Below are positions 48,337 through 61,018 of a stretch of 64,000 nucleotides of DNA, piece after piece. Both the position numbers and the translations under genes were made by a program. Origin of the DNA: Spinacia oleracea (taxonomy: Eukaryota; Streptophyta; Magnoliopsida; Caryophyllales; Amaranthaceae); NCBI RefSeq assembly GCF_020520425.1, contig NC_079487.1, forward strand, positions 111,386,141 to 111,450,140, given 5' to 3'. Under the pieces are notes generated by a model. The model searched no databases. It was not told the origin of the DNA and saw only the letters and a program-made list of their open reading frames with translations. Numbering within the stretch: position 1 is the first letter of the stretch; each line of letters starts with the position of its first letter.

Positions 48337-48740
48337 CAGGGGCGGTGCCAGTAAGGGTTCAGTGGGTTCAACTGAATCCTTACTGGACAGGAAAAATCAT
48401 TATATACTATTAACCTCTGTAATATTTCACAAATTAACCAAGTACCTCAGTGGTTTTGAGACAACATCCTGCAGCAAAGGTCAAGGGTTCGGTTCCCTGT
48501 AGTTGCACTATTTTTTTTGTTGCTTGTTTTTTACCAAATTAATGACCAGTGGAACCTCTAACACCTCAAAATGAACCTCTAATACAAGAACATGAAAACT
48601 TGTGGAGTTCAATTATAGTTATTTTTAGGTTTATTGTAATAGAACAAGTGTACCTCCGAATGGTTAATTGTAAAATGAATATCGGATTATACGTTTGAAA
48701 ATTCCGAACCCTTATGCATAGAATCTTGGCACCGCCACAG
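48337..48740. mobile_element. hAT MITE of the CAGGGGCGG class with tRNA-like core
   Basis: TIRs CAGGGGCGGTGCCA and TGGCACCGCCACAG are flanked by a perfect 8-bp duplication AGTCCAGG (48329-48336, 48741-48748). In the interior (48441-48499) ACCTCAGTGGTTTTGAG is followed after about 30 bases by GGTCAAGGGTTCGGTTCCC, similar to pol III A and B boxes and to the core of the 9212-9475 element. It is non-coding. Confidence 0.9.
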
Positions 48741-49460
48741 AGTCCAGGCACAATCCATGACCTGGGTTTGTCAAGCCGTGCTGGCGTGCTTTTCCATATC
48801 CATCACGTGTCGTCTTTTTCGTGTTAGTTTGTGTTCTACCTTTAATCGGTCGACCCAATGTCATCTTTAGGTAGAGAGGGTAGTAAACTTTTTATTATTT
48901 AGGCAATGTACGAGTACTCAAGTAGTAAAACGAACATGGATGGCAGTACGCCACGCCGACAGGACTAGAGATCGGTCATTGATTCGGTCCAAAGCGCGCA
49001 AAATGTGCATAATTGTCTAAGAGGTTGGATTACGGAAGTTGAGTACGTACGTACGTAAACTAAACAACAAACATGGAATGATGCATGAAATACACAATTA
49101 AGATGGTTCAAGTAGTTGCGCAAGTGGAGTAGTAGCTAGTTTGTCACAGCAAGATCGAAGTTGCTCAGCTCCGACATAATTTTATGGGTCATGAATCGTT
49201 GAGACGTGATGACAGCTTGCTTCATTTCCACTAGGCACTAGCTAGCAACCATAATCCTGCTGCATTGCATGTATCTGCATTTTCATCATCAACCATAAAC
49301 CTAAGCTACTCATTTCATTAAATTAACATAACTAATTAAATATTCTTTCATCAAATCAGAATATAAATGTAATTGCGATCTGTACTTTTGTTGTCAGTAA
49401 AAACAAACAAAGGAAGTATCCGATCACCTTAAATGCCGGTGTCGAACCCTCGATATTTGG

Positions 49461-49780
49461 GATCTGTTTGGTGTGGTGTAGAACGTTTTCAGTGAAAAAT
49501 GATTTAAACTAGTTTTCTTTTGTTTGGTTACTTAAAAGAAAATTAATACTCCGTAGAAAAAAGAAAATGGGGGAAGATTGAGGGGAAGAAGGGAGGGGGA
49601 GGTAAGGATCGGAAAAAAGGTGAAAAATGTTTCTCTAACTTTCAAATGGAAAAGTTTTTCTACCTTTGAGAGAGTTATGGCAAATTGTTTTCCATCTTTT
49701 GCCAAGCCTAACAACGTAAAATGATTGAAAAGGGTGAAATTGTATTTCATGAAAACGTTTTACACCCTATCAAACGGAGC
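49461..49780. mobile_element. TIR MITE, hAT- or Harbinger-like
   Basis: Left end GATCTGTTTGGTGTGGTGTA then GAACGTTTTC is inverted relative to right end GAAAACGTTTTACACCCTAT then CAAACGGAGC. The 320-bp interior has G-rich low-complexity sequence. No clear target duplication was found. Confidence 0.65.
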
Positions 49781-50032
49781 TTGTGACATGGGTGTGGACA
49801 CTTGGACACTTTATTTTGGACCAAAATCATGCAATTTTTTCACAAATCAAATAGACGTGTCAGGTGCTTGGACATGTACCCGTGTCCGACATGGCGAATC
49901 CAGATAACATAGATCATCTTTAAACTGAAGATCAAGAGTTGATCGAGACATCTGAGGGTGGCAATTCGAGTCAACAAGAGTTGTGAAAAAAAAAATCATA
50001 AATAGTGTAAAGATTGATATTACTATGTATTA

Positions 50033-50343
50033 CTTCTGTTTTAAAATTATCTTTACACTTTCCGTTTTAGTCCGTTTTATAATGTTCTTTACATTATGCT
50101 TTATTCTATTTTTGGACATGAAATTTTACTACCTTATCCTTCTTACCCCACAATATTTACAATTTCACACTCACTTTCTCTTACTTAATTTATTCATTCA
50201 TTTTTTTTTTTCTTACACTCACCAATCTTTTTACACATTTTTCTTATTTTATCCATATTTTATTATATTCAACCAACTTTTCTAATTTTATATTAATATT
50301 TGTACAAATAGTAATTGTAAAGATCTTTGTGAAACGGATGTAG
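50033..50343. mobile_element. Stowaway-like MITE
   Basis: Left end CTTCTGTTTTAAAATTATCT then TTACA is inverted relative to right end TGTAAAGATCTTTGTGAAAC then GGATGTAG, flanked by TA. The interior is T-rich and yields spurious low-complexity ORFs. Confidence 0.7.
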
Positions 50344-51357
50344 TACATGATAATAAATGGGGATGAATTCGAATCTTTTAAGTTAATTTGGTTCAGGTCG
50401 GATTCGATTCCCCTCAGTAACTTTCGGTTGAATTCGAATCGGGTTATCGGGTCGGATAAGAGATTGTCCCACATCTAAAGCACGCTATGTATAACTGTAT
50501 ATATGGCACATTGGCACGCAGTGCATGTCTTCTGGGGTAATATGATGGAAAATTTTGAGATGGAAAGCGATAAGTGGGAATTAAAAAGACGACAATAGAA
50601 GAGGCAAAAATGGGAAAATGGGAAGCAAATAATATAGAAAGTGTATGCATAAATCAGTTGTTGAAGTAACAAATATGACCCCAGTTAATAAAATGGATTA
50701 TAGCAATATCATATCAATATCATAATTCATAACATATGGACCACTTATGTCATTTAAATGATCGGATGATAAGGTAAAGGTTGATGCATGCATAGTACAT
50801 GCATGAACCTACAAATTTTTATTGTTAGGTATTCTAATGATCGACTAAAGGCCATACCTTTAATGATTTGATATAGGCATATATATTCAAGTATATATTG
50901 CCAATTGCTATTCAGTTCTAATAAATGTCTACTGACCACCAGTTTCTGTTCCTTTTGTCCTCTCCTCAGCTCTCTTCCTACACTACGACACTACGTAGAG
51001 TAGAACAATCCACGGTTTATACACTCTTTTTTTCGAGTCTGGATTTTCTAGAATTTTAGTGAAACTCTACAAGATAGAGGTGTATCTAAACCATATATTT
51101 TAAAATCAATCGTCCATATTAGTGAGAAGGGGAAATCAGTAGGGGATATTGATTAGAAAAAATAGGGAGGTTTTGGAAAAATAATATATGAGCCATTGGT
51201 TTTTCATTCAATGGTCGATATTTCTCAAACTCTACCTAGTATAGTTATTTTAGAACTCTAGAGTATCTAAAACCCCTTTTTCAGAGCATCTATAAAATTA
51301 CTCTCTACGGAGTATACTATGACCTTACAATCTCAAAGTTAAAGGGAATTGAACTAT
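50344..51357. other. Intergenic, nothing recognised
   Basis: No coding or repeat signal can be assigned. The sequence is AT-rich. Confidence 0.5.
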
Positions 51358-52318
51358 GGATCTTTTACCAAATTGGCTACTTTGATAATTTTATTTACCA
51401 AAATGGCTATTTTAAAATTCTATTTCCCAAACTAGCTAAAATATATTTACCAAAATGACTATTTTGACTTTGATGCAACAAATAACAATCTTTAAACCAG
51501 TTGGACTTTTTATTTACTTATAGAATACCGGTCTGGGTTTTTTTTGTTTCCCACTAGCAAGCACTCCAGTATTTATTTTTGAGTTCATTTTTTTCAGATG
51601 AACCATTTGTTTTGATACTAGCTGTGAAGTATACTAGATAGTCGACATAACATCAACCCAAAACTTAAATCACAAACTAAGGGAGCTATCTTTCTTCCAA
51701 CATGTAGCATATTAATTCGCAAGAACAAGATCAGTCAAGTCCAGAGCTATTTGTAATGCAGTGAATCAATTTTCATAATTCAAGTCACCCCAAATAGAAG
51801 AGAATTGAAACAATTTTTATAAAATTTCGCCGACTCCAAACACGATTAGCAAATTTCAGAATGTTTTATATAACCTGCATCCTAGAAATAGATTCGATAA
51901 CTAATCAAAATTGAGAAAATTAAGTACAGTTGAATAAAATTAAGTCTCCAATATGCATGGAAAATGGGGACCTGTAAAAAAATTTTACATACTTATCAAT
52001 TTTTCTTTTATAATCTTCAGTGAAAAAATTAAGTTTAGAAATACCAATAGTCAATTGGGAGGACTCCATAGTAGCAATGACGGTAAGAACCCAAGAATAT
52101 AAAAACTACAAACCCAAAACAAAAATAACCCCAACTTGGTTCATTATTAAAAAGACATAAACCAAACCAGTTCACAATTAGAAAAAAAAAACCCAAACCA
52201 AAATCGGTAAATTGTTTTTTGTTAAAAGTCAAATTTGTGGCTAGTTTGGGAATTAAAATTTAAAAGTAGCTATTTTGGTAAATACAATTGTCAAATTAGC
52301 TATTTTGGTAAAAGATCC
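51358..52318. mobile_element. MULE with long TIRs (961 bp)
   Basis: A perfect 9-bp duplication TTGAACTAT (51349-51357 and 52319-52327) flanks long TIRs of about 100 bp: GGATCTTTTACCAAATTGGC at the left and GCTATTTTGGTAAAAGATCC at the right. Further in, both arms contain tandem ACCAAAATGGCTATTTT-like units and CCCAAACTAGC. There is no transposase ORF. Confidence 0.93.
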
Positions 52319-52820
52319 TTGAACTATCTGCATTAATTATGACCGCTTTAACCGAAGGGATCCCCTTATCTTTTTCCCCTTCTATTAAAGTGTTTAGCTT
52401 GCTAACATATATGAGTTGGGTTAACCTGAGAGGGATCCAAGACTGATAAAATCCTTAATTCTTCGTTTTTTTAAAAATTACTCGGTGTAGTAAATAAAAA
52501 ATATTACGTACACCGACCTGTATATCATGTTAAAGTTTTATTTCTTACTCAAATAAGCACTACTACGTACTCCGTATATGAAGGACAATCGTTAATTATA
52601 GTCGATGTATTATTTTCTCATCTCCCAATGACATAGTGTTTTAAACTGAGATTTTCTGTATCCATGTATGAATTTAATTTTTTCCATTTGTATCGTCGTT
52701 TTAACTTTTAACTCATTCAAAATTACCGTTTTTCTTTCTCATTTTCCAATTCTTTCAGTTCTCTGTAGGAAAATGTCATTAACTCTGGTTTTTTTTTCTT
52801 ATAAAGAAACTCTTTTTATT

Positions 52821-53038
52821 CACTACAAAAAATGGTACCATTAACGACGGGAGATCTCGTCGTTAAAGGCCAATAATCGTTGATTAATGACGGGATTTCC
52901 TGTCGCGAACCTGTCATAAAAGGGGCCGTGTAAATGGAAAATCCCGTCGGTAACCCGTCGTAAAAGACATTTGTGATGGTTATTCCCGTCTTTGTTTGGT
53001 TGTAAGCCCCGTCTTTAACGATACAAATTCTTGCAGTG
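52821..53038. mobile_element. 218-bp CACTA-type MITE
   Basis: Ends CACTACAAAAAATGG and CAAATTCTTGCAGTG are flanked by ATT on both sides (3-bp duplication). Subterminal ACGACGGGA / TCCCGTC motifs repeat inside. It is non-coding. Its motif set differs from the 42465 CACTA. Confidence 0.85.
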
Positions 53039-53041
53039 ATT

Positions 53042-55921
53042 GTAAGGTACTCCATGTTTATCAACATCATTTTAAGTGACCAACTACTTCTATTTCCAAA
53101 AATTGCTTGCATATGTAGTACCTGCCGTCGAAAACTGCCCTATACCAAGTTTTGTCCTACCAATTTAAATCTGAGGACATTTGGTGGGAAATACTTGTAT
53201 TATGGGACCTTTCCCTTATGTCAGGAGTTATGACTTATGAGAATATCAGAATATATAAACGCATCGAATAATATTAATACATACATACAAATATTTAATT
53301 AAGACTATGGTAGGCAATTTGTAAAAGAATAATTAAGAAAAAGGACAACACGTAGTATTAGGACTGTTAGGTAGTACTGAGCTATCATGATCGCTCATTC
53401 CTTGTTTTGTTAATTATATAGTTTTAGAAGTGATAAACAGGATTATGTAGCCAATTACACCAAGTTTTGCATCAATTCAATGAATCATCACTATATGCCT
53501 TATCAAGTGGTGACATTTTATTCTTTTGCTAAAAAATTGGGTTTATTGAGTGTGAAGTCCCACCCACAATCCCTCCCCCCCCCCTCCTTAAATATCATGC
53601 AAGTCGGTGAATACCATGTTAACTAACTTAGTTCGTTAAAGTTTTGGAAATTAATATTATTGTAGACCATGTTATGTAATGTTATCTACGTCATTGCCCT
53701 TATTACTCTCCTTATACACTACATGTGTAGGTATTCATGGTACGAAAACAATAATACTTTTTTTTAATCATGTGCAATACTAAAATTATGTTATATTAAA
53801 ATTTCGAAAACGATAAAGGTCGCAACATGCGACCTTTAAGCCGTGTCACAATGATGACATGACATGCTTATGTGTCATGATTTAAATTGGAAATTAAAAT
53901 ATTTAACTTATATAATCTATTATACATGTTTCAAATAAAGGTAGAAAAATCTTAATATTCTAATTTATTTCCTTCTTTATATCGACTACCTTATTTATAT
54001 ATTTTCATAGTAAAAATATTGCATTGATAATAAATATATTCTGATGACTCATAACTTAAGTGACGCCTATATGTACCAATTAAACTCCGACACGTAAGAT
54101 TGCGACAACTAAATGTTTTCGCAACTTGCGACCTTTAAAATTTACAACTAGTTTCTTTGGCAGGATGTTTCAAACATATGACCAATCGCACAAAGACCCT
54201 TAGTTTTAACCACTAAGCCAAAACATTATTAATGAGTAAACAGTCGGATATAATTGAATTGAATTGTTTCCATTTTTAAGGATTAGTAGGGAGAAAGAAA
54301 TAGATAGGCCAGGGAGCAAGCCCAACTGCCCAAGTGCACAACATACTCCTAATAGTGACAATGTAACATGCATGCTGAGTGCTGACATTCCGTCGCATAA
54401 TCTGTTATTGGTAATGAGATGGGATAGATTAATAATTAAGATTTTATACAATTATATATCCCACTAAAATTCTTAGATGTGAGGCTTAGTACTTGTAATT
54501 TGTAGTCTGGTACCGCAATTCCGCAAATATATATGTATGACTTGTTTCCCAAGTGCGGACCTTACCTTCAAAGGGAATTGTTAAGGAACTCTCTTCCACG
54601 TAGATCGATTTATATATATGTCATGAATCTACTCCTGGGTGAGTGGGTGGTGCTTAACAAATACGGAGTACCAAGTAGGGATCTAATTCAAGTCTACATC
54701 GGCATCTTTGGTGGATAATTCTATCAAAACAAAAATATTTTAATTCTTCCTCTGTTTTTTTTTTACACCATTTGAGATGCACCCAAAACATTAAGAAAGA
54801 AAGTAAAGGTAGAGAATTAATGTTAGGTATTAATGATAAATATAAAAACACATACGTAGTATAAGGGTAAAATGAGCATTTGGTTTGAAAACACATGTGA
54901 ATGTTTAGTATAAAAGAAAAGGGTGTAACTAATTAATATTCCGTATGCAATTTCCACAAAAGGAAAACGGAAGAAATAACAAAAATATTGATATTTACCA
55001 CTTTATATATACTCACTTTTGAAACTTAACACCTTATATGATATTTTTTTAAATTGCTACCGTAAAATTTCAAAAAAAATTAAAATTATCAAGTTTCCGT
55101 TATATTTTAATTAATTTTCCTATCTCTTTTCCTTAGAAACCATTATTTCACTCATTTTTTCATTATACTTTTCAATTGATAACACAAATCTCAATTTTCA
55201 CAACGAAATTGAAATAAATGAAGGTGTAAACATTCAATTACAAAGGAAAGGTGGGAAGGAAATCGTGGAATAAATAAAGGAGATTCTTTAACACGGAGGG
55301 AAATAAAGAAGCAATGCACATGAAATGTGCCATGTGCTCCTCATTTTCATGGCATTTAGTCTGCTTACCCGGATTGAGTTGATCCGAGCAGGATTCCAGC
55401 TTGATAGGGCAGTTTATTTTACCTATCTAAAAAACATGAAATGGAGAGAAAAATCCAAGAATAAAATGTCAAAGTTAATAGAAATATGAAATGAACGTGC
55501 ATATGGTAACGAAAGATTCCAAGATAAGGAATCGAAGAAGTAGTTGAAGTGATGATGGGAAGCTATCAGCATCAGTAAGCACTAAGCAGAGGTAGAATTT
55601 GTATGCATTTGGGTGTTGTGGAGAATGAATGCGGCTAGCTACACATATTTAGTTCAAAGAACATGAAACATTTGAAACCCAAATACCATGAACATTGTAC
55701 AATAAACCAAAATTGCCCCTCTTTAAAAATAGCAAATTAATTAAAGTTAAAACTGGCATTTTTATTGTTGTTTATTTTGACTTAGTTTGTGATACACTCA
55801 TGCAATTGCAGGCTAGGTACTTAGATAGTTAAGGTGCAGGTAATAATAGAGATCGAGGAATACGAGCTGCTTTCGACGTCAGAAAATAGCAAGCTTAGTA
55901 ATAGACTAGTGGTAGTTATTA
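53042..55921. other. Intergenic, mostly unassigned
   Basis: No gene is visible. A possible inverted-repeat element lies at about 53800-54150 (AAAGGTCGCAACATGCGACC near the left, TTCGCAACTTGCGACCTTTA near the right), without a fixed duplication. Confidence 0.45.
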
Positions 55922-56351
55922 CTCCCTCCGTTTCTTTTTGTTGTATCCGTTTCTATTTTAAGCGTTCCATATTGTTGTATCCATTTAGAATCTATTCTAT
56001 TTTTGGACATACATTTTATCCTAAAATACCCTTACATTTCTATCTAATTACCAAAATACCTAAATATTCTACCCATATTTCCACCTAATTTTCCCCACCC
56101 ATAATATTTAATTCTTTTCCCTTCCCCATATACCCACTCTTTCACCTCCTTTATCACCCATCATTATCACTCCTCTCTCTTACCTTATTTCTTTATTATT
56201 TTCTCACTCCTTTATTTATTATAATCTCTTACACCCAATCATTTCTCTTACACCCAATCATTACACTTATACCCATACAAACCAATATTCCAATTTTCTT
56301 AAAAAACCACACCAGATTCCAAATGGATACATCAAAAAGAAATGGAGGGAG
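55922..56351. mobile_element. Stowaway-like MITE (CTCCCTCCGTTTC)
   Basis: TIRs CTCCCTCCGTTTCTTTTTG and AAAAAGAAATGGAGGGAG are flanked by TA on both sides. The 430-bp interior is C/T-rich and non-coding. It lies about 200 bp upstream of the Ty3 retrotransposon. Confidence 0.88.
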
Positions 56352-56555
56352 TAGTTAATAGGGGGAGTGTATATTAGGTTCCACGAATGTTGCCTTTTTA
56401 TTCTTCTCTTATTCACTGAATTCTTTCTTCCCATTCGGCCTAGCTACCTCACCTCGTTAGGTTCATCTTTTTTTTTTATTTCTTTTTTTTGTCTTAACTA
56501 GTCAACGTATTCATTTTTTTAATTGTTGTTATTTTGTACTCTCTCTGTACGGGTA

Positions 56556-56967
56556 TGCTACCAGCTAGCAGATATCACTTTTACCCGTCTTGCTAAAAGA
56601 ATAACAAAACCCGCAATCGGCCCAGTATCTCCTGGTAATTCCTACCGTCTGGCCGAGTGTAGCCCCGGGTCTAATATGGGTAAAGTCAACGGGTCGCTAT
56701 CCAAAGGGTAGGCCCCGAGAAATCCGTACACCCGACCCGTTCCTATATATATGGAGCGCATTTATGGAAAAAGGTACGCAATCCCAATCATTTCATCAAG
56801 CCTAAAAACATATATCTCATCATCTCTGACTTTGGCATCGGAGGGGGGATCCTTAAATCACCTCCGAGGCTAGTTTTATCCTTGTCTTATGTGCAGGATC
56901 GTATCACGAACTCGAAGTTATCCTATCAACTCGGCCTCTCCAATCGTTCTTTTCCCATACCGGAACA
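56556..56967 (+). repeat. 5' LTR of the Tat element (left edge tentative)
   Basis: The right edge is well placed at CGGAACA, followed by the primer-binding site. The left edge is proposed at TGCTACCAGCTAGCAG because it begins with TG. A TATATATA box lies at about 56743-56752. The 3' LTR is not in the window, so the left edge and the target duplication cannot be confirmed. Confidence 0.55.
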
Positions 56968-56968
56968 A

Positions 56969-56988
56969 TTGGCGCTAGAAGGAGGGGA
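56969..56988 (+). promoter_or_regulatory. Primer-binding site of the Tat element
   Basis: TTGGCGCTAGAAGGAGGGG starts two bases after the LTR end. TGGCGC is the start of the tRNA-primed site in this retrotransposon group. The exact tRNA was not determined. Confidence 0.65.
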
Positions 56989-57000
56989 CCTCCCAACCTT

Positions 57001-57920
57001 ATGAAAACAACCACCATGGATACCTATGCAACCAGTCATAAAAAACCCAAGAAAAACACCAGCCTTTCCCAAGCGGTGGCGACCACCTCCACTGCTACAA
57101 ATACACAGCTTGGTCAAGTTGGCCAAGTCACTCCCATACCCAACACAATAACCAACCCTGCTCCCAAAACACTCAAGTCCCAAATAAGCATTCCCCCAGG
57201 GTTTGAAGACCGGAACAAGGTTATCGTGGAAGACGAAACGTCCTTGGAGGGAAGAACGCAGAACTCCCCAAGTCCCCCACCTATCCAAAGTAGCCTGTCG
57301 GCACTGTCTCAAAGATTCACACCACAACAACTCCTGACGGCTTCGGCAGTCATGAAGGCGATGGCTGAGTTATCTTCAGGAGATAGGGAAGGAGGTCAGG
57401 CCGTTATTGTCGGTTCCCAACCCAGCCAAATGCCCGTCCGAAATCTTTACGAAAGTCTGGAGCAAGAAGTAATGCTGCCAGTGCAACCTGAACCCAGGAA
57501 AATTCACCGCGAGCCGGTGAGAGAAAGGAGACACAGTTCCAGGCATAGAGAGAGATCTGCCAGACGTCACCAATCGGCTTCTGAGCGAGCAGAATCCACC
57601 CCGGCTGGCAGAGAACCCACGCCCTACCAGGAGGGGTATATCGTACAATCTCCCCAGCCTGGGTGGGACAGAAGTGAAAGGTATATGCCCTATCCCGAGC
57701 CGATGAGACGCACCATTCATCCCAAGGACTCCCCCTTGTGCAGGGGCATCCTTGAGCAGCCCATGGAGAAGGTAAAAATGCCTACTTGTAAATACAATGG
57801 AACCACGGATCCTGAAAATCACTCCACTGCATTCGAACAACATATGATGTTGTACTCAGACTCAGACGCCATGTGGTGTAAGGTATTACAAACCACCTTG
57901 TCGGGGGTGGCGGCAGATTG
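57001..57920 (+). pseudogene. gag, N-terminal part (interrupted)
   Basis: The frame opens at the ATG 30 bases after the primer-binding site and runs without stops for 306 codons (MKTTTMDTYATSHKK to LSGVAAD). It is rich in Ser, Arg and Gln. The capsid-like fold starts near CKYNGTTDPENHSTAFEQHM. It breaks at the GAT codon where the solo LTR is inserted and resumes at 59337. Codons after 57920 in the same frame belong to the LTR. Confidence 0.88.
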
Positions 57921-59336
57921 TGAAGGAAATAATGCCCTTGGTCCAAGTATGCATTCTATGTTAAGTCTAATAAATGCGGTTCAGTATTAATTAACAAGTT
58001 AATAATTCAGTGAGATCAAGTGAGCTGAATGCCTAGCTAGAGGCCGCTTCAGTTCAAGTGGAATTAATGATATTAATCCACAGCTTACTCTTGACTGAAC
58101 CCGTAGGGTCACACAAATAGTACGTAAACGGATCAAGTATTTAATGGCATTAGATACTCCATCTATGGATATTCGGAATCGACGGATCTTGGTTTCAGTG
58201 GGAGCTGAGATCGTCATAGGCAAGAAATGAATACTCCGGAAACGATGATATTGCCGGAAACGGAAATATGGATCGTATCGGAAATATAAATATTATCCAA
58301 GTCATAGATGTTGCCGGAAACGGAAACATGGTACGTATCGGAAAATATTATCGGAAATGGAAATATTGCCAGAATCGGAAATATTGCTGGAAACGGAAAT
58401 ATTGTCAGAATCGGAAATATTATCGGAATCGGAAAATAATTCCGGAAACGGAAATATTAAATATTTGTTCGAAACGGAAATTAATTCCGGAATCGAAAAT
58501 ATTAAATATTGTTCGTATCGGAAATATATTCCGGAATCGGGAATTTAATCGGAAGCGTATCGTACGAATAAGCATCGGACGAGGCCTGCCGGACGAGGGC
58601 CCAGCACGAAGCCAGGCCATCGCCCAGCAAGCCAAGCGCGCCACACGAACAGCCAAGGCCACGCCAGGCCCAGCGCAAGGCCAGGCCCAGCAGGCCGTGG
58701 CAGCGCGCGCAGCGTGCGCAGCTACGAGCAGTGGGCTTGTAGCTCGCGTGGGCCGTGCGGCCGTGTGGGCTGTGCGCGGGCATGGCCTGCACGCTTGCGG
58801 GTCATGTTCGCGTAAGTGTTTGTGTTCGCATACGAAACCTAAAACGTGCAGAGTTCGGTTAATGATTAAATTCCTAATTCTATTTGATAAATTAATTAAA
58901 TAAGAGTTTTATTATAATTCTAATTTAATTAATTCGTATCCTAATAGGATTCCAATTCTCTTTCCATACCCCTATAAATATGTGGCCTGGGTTCACAATT
59001 TATAACGGTTTTTTCAAGTATTCAAAGTGAGTTTTTGAGAGAAAAATTCAGACACACATCTTGCTCAAAAGTGCCGAAAATTCTAGTACCTTAAGGGCGA
59101 TTCTAGTTGGTCAATTTTAAGGCGGATCCGGACGTGCTGTGGACTATCTACGGAGGGAAGACGCTTGGAGTCCTAAAGACTTGTTCTTGTTCGGTTCGGG
59201 CGCAGCTAGGGAAGGCACGCAACAAAGAGTATGCATCTAAATTATGCTATATGATTATGTGTAAATAATATGTATTCCTGGGTTAATGGTTGTTTCCGCA
59301 TGATTTATGTAATATCATATGTATCATAACCTAACA
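57921..59336. mobile_element. Solo LTR (1,416 bp) inserted in gag
   Basis: It begins TGAAGGAAATAATGCCC and ends ATCATAACCTAACA, with a perfect 5-bp duplication GATTG (57916-57920, 59337-59341). TG...CA ends and 5-bp duplication identify an LTR. It is alone, with no internal sequence, so it arose by LTR-LTR recombination. Inside are a 330-bp array of CGGAAACGGAAATATT-like units (58238-58560), a GC-rich block (58580-58800), and a TATA-like CCTATAAATA at 58971. The family is unrelated to the Tat element, perhaps Ty1/copia. Confidence 0.93.
58238..58560. repeat. Degenerate CGGAAACGGAAATATT array in the solo LTR
   Basis: About 20 variants of CGGAAATATT with preceding GGAAA or GGAATC occur in 330 bp. 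It reads as an ORF of repeated residues in several frames but is not a gene. Confidence 0.9.
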
Positions 59337-60998
59337 GATTGGTATAAGAAGCTTCCTGCAGGGTCGATATTCAGCTTTAGGCAAATACAGGAAGACTTTG
59401 TAAGGCGATTCATCAGTAAGGTGGAGAGAAAGAAAACTCCGGGAGAATTGATGTCGATTTCCCAAAGGCCAAAAGAGCCTCTGAGAGAGTATCTCACCCG
59501 TTTTAACAACGAATCCATTACCATACCCGATCTGCAGCAAGAGATAGCCGTCCTTGCTCTGCTGAGAGGAATGCAAGAATGCGAATTCAAAAGATACCTG
59601 GGAAGAAAGTCCTTCACCAACTTGGGAGAAGCATTGAAAAAATCCAATGAATATATCAGAAGCGATGAGCTGATGCTCATATCGTACCCCACCATGGGAG
59701 GTCAGGTATTACAGCCGACTAGAAAGGATCAGGGTCCTTCGCAGCAACACTTCAAAAAAGATCATGACAGAAAAGAGAGTTATCAATCCCGAGGAAACTT
59801 TCAGGCTAGACAGCCGTTAGGAGCCTATCAGGTTTACACCCCGCTCAATACAGCTAGGGCGACAATTTACGCTGTCAACAAATCGGCGGCTTGGAGGAAG
59901 CCGCTACCCCTAGATGCTCCAGGTAACAAAAAAAACTTTTGTGCTTTTCATAACGACCGCGGCCATTACACCGAACACTGTAAAGAGTTGAGGGATAATA
60001 TTGAGGAGCTGGTTAGAAAGGGGTATCTATCTCAATACAAAGCCCGTTTGGATAACAATGGCGGAAATGGCAGACAGCAGAATTCACAACCTCACGCTCC
60101 CTATGTACCCACCCAGCCTGGATACAACCAATCTGCCGGTAGAATTGAGCAGGCACCAACTGTCCGACAGGAAGCCAGGCCACAGCCGGAATCAAGTACA
60201 CAGGGGGCATATAGGGGAAAGAGACCCACTATATGGGTCATCTCAGGAGGACCGGTGCACGGAGGGACGATCAGTGGGGCCGTGCGAAGTGTGGGAGAGC
60301 ACCGTCACCTTGTAAGTTATCATAACACACGAAAATGGCCAGAACCTCCCAGCTTGCCGATTGTATCTTTTACCTCAGAAGACTGCAGGGGTGTAGTATA
60401 CCCCCACGACGATCCTTTGGTGCTCGAGCTAGAGATAGCAAACTTTCCGGTCAAGAGATGCCTCATTGACGGAGGCAGTTCTGCAAACATCTTATTCTGG
60501 GAAGCCTTCACCCAGTTGAATATTGAATATCATGAACTGACGAGGGTCAACTACCCTATCATTGGGTTCTCGGGGGCTACAGTCTATCCTGAAGGCAGTA
60601 TTCGTCTGCCTGTACAAGTGGGGAAAAGAGCGTCCGCCAGGGATTTGAGGGTGGATTTCCTAGTGATAAAAGTACCTGCGGCATATAATGTAATCATAGG
60701 CCGACCCTTTATTCACGATGCGCAGGCTGTAGTTTCAACTTATCATCTCACCATGGTGTACCTTTCGAATCTAGAACGAATCGAAAGGGTGCACGACAGT
60801 CAGGGAACGGCCCGCTCGTGTTATTTGACAGCGTTGAAAGCACCAGGTAGAATGGTTCCAAAAATGAACTTGACTAGAGAAGCAAGCATACCAGTTAAGA
60901 GGAAGAGAGGAGACCTCAGTATGGAAAATTTCGATGAAAGGCCGACCGGAGTCCCACGACCGGCGGCCGAGGGAGAGACAAAGGAGATAGAGCTGTAA
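59337..60998 (+). pseudogene. gag C-terminal part and protease
   Basis: gag resumes after the solo LTR (DWYKKLPAGSIFSFRQIQED). A zinc-knuckle-like segment CAFHNDRGHYTEHCKELRDN lies near residue 210, and an aspartic protease with CLIDGGSSANILF, catalytic Asp about residue 384, follows. This is the D-G-G-S type common in Tat elements. The frame ends with TAA at 60996-60998; the RT domain continues in another frame. The six codons before 59337 are LTR sequence, not gag. Confidence 0.88.
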
Positions 60999-61018
60999 AA
61001 GGGGTTCCGGAGAGAACA

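Noticed and set aside
49983-50285. 100-codon ORF, mainly Phe/Leu
   Set aside because: T-rich low-complexity reading of a Stowaway-like MITE.
57376-57843. Long ORF on the minus strand opposite gag
   Set aside because: It is the antisense shadow of the gag frame, with no domain and a start lacking context.
58268-58903. 211-codon ORF in the solo LTR
   Set aside because: It mainly translates the CGGAAATATT array and a GC-rich block; it is repeat, not a gene.
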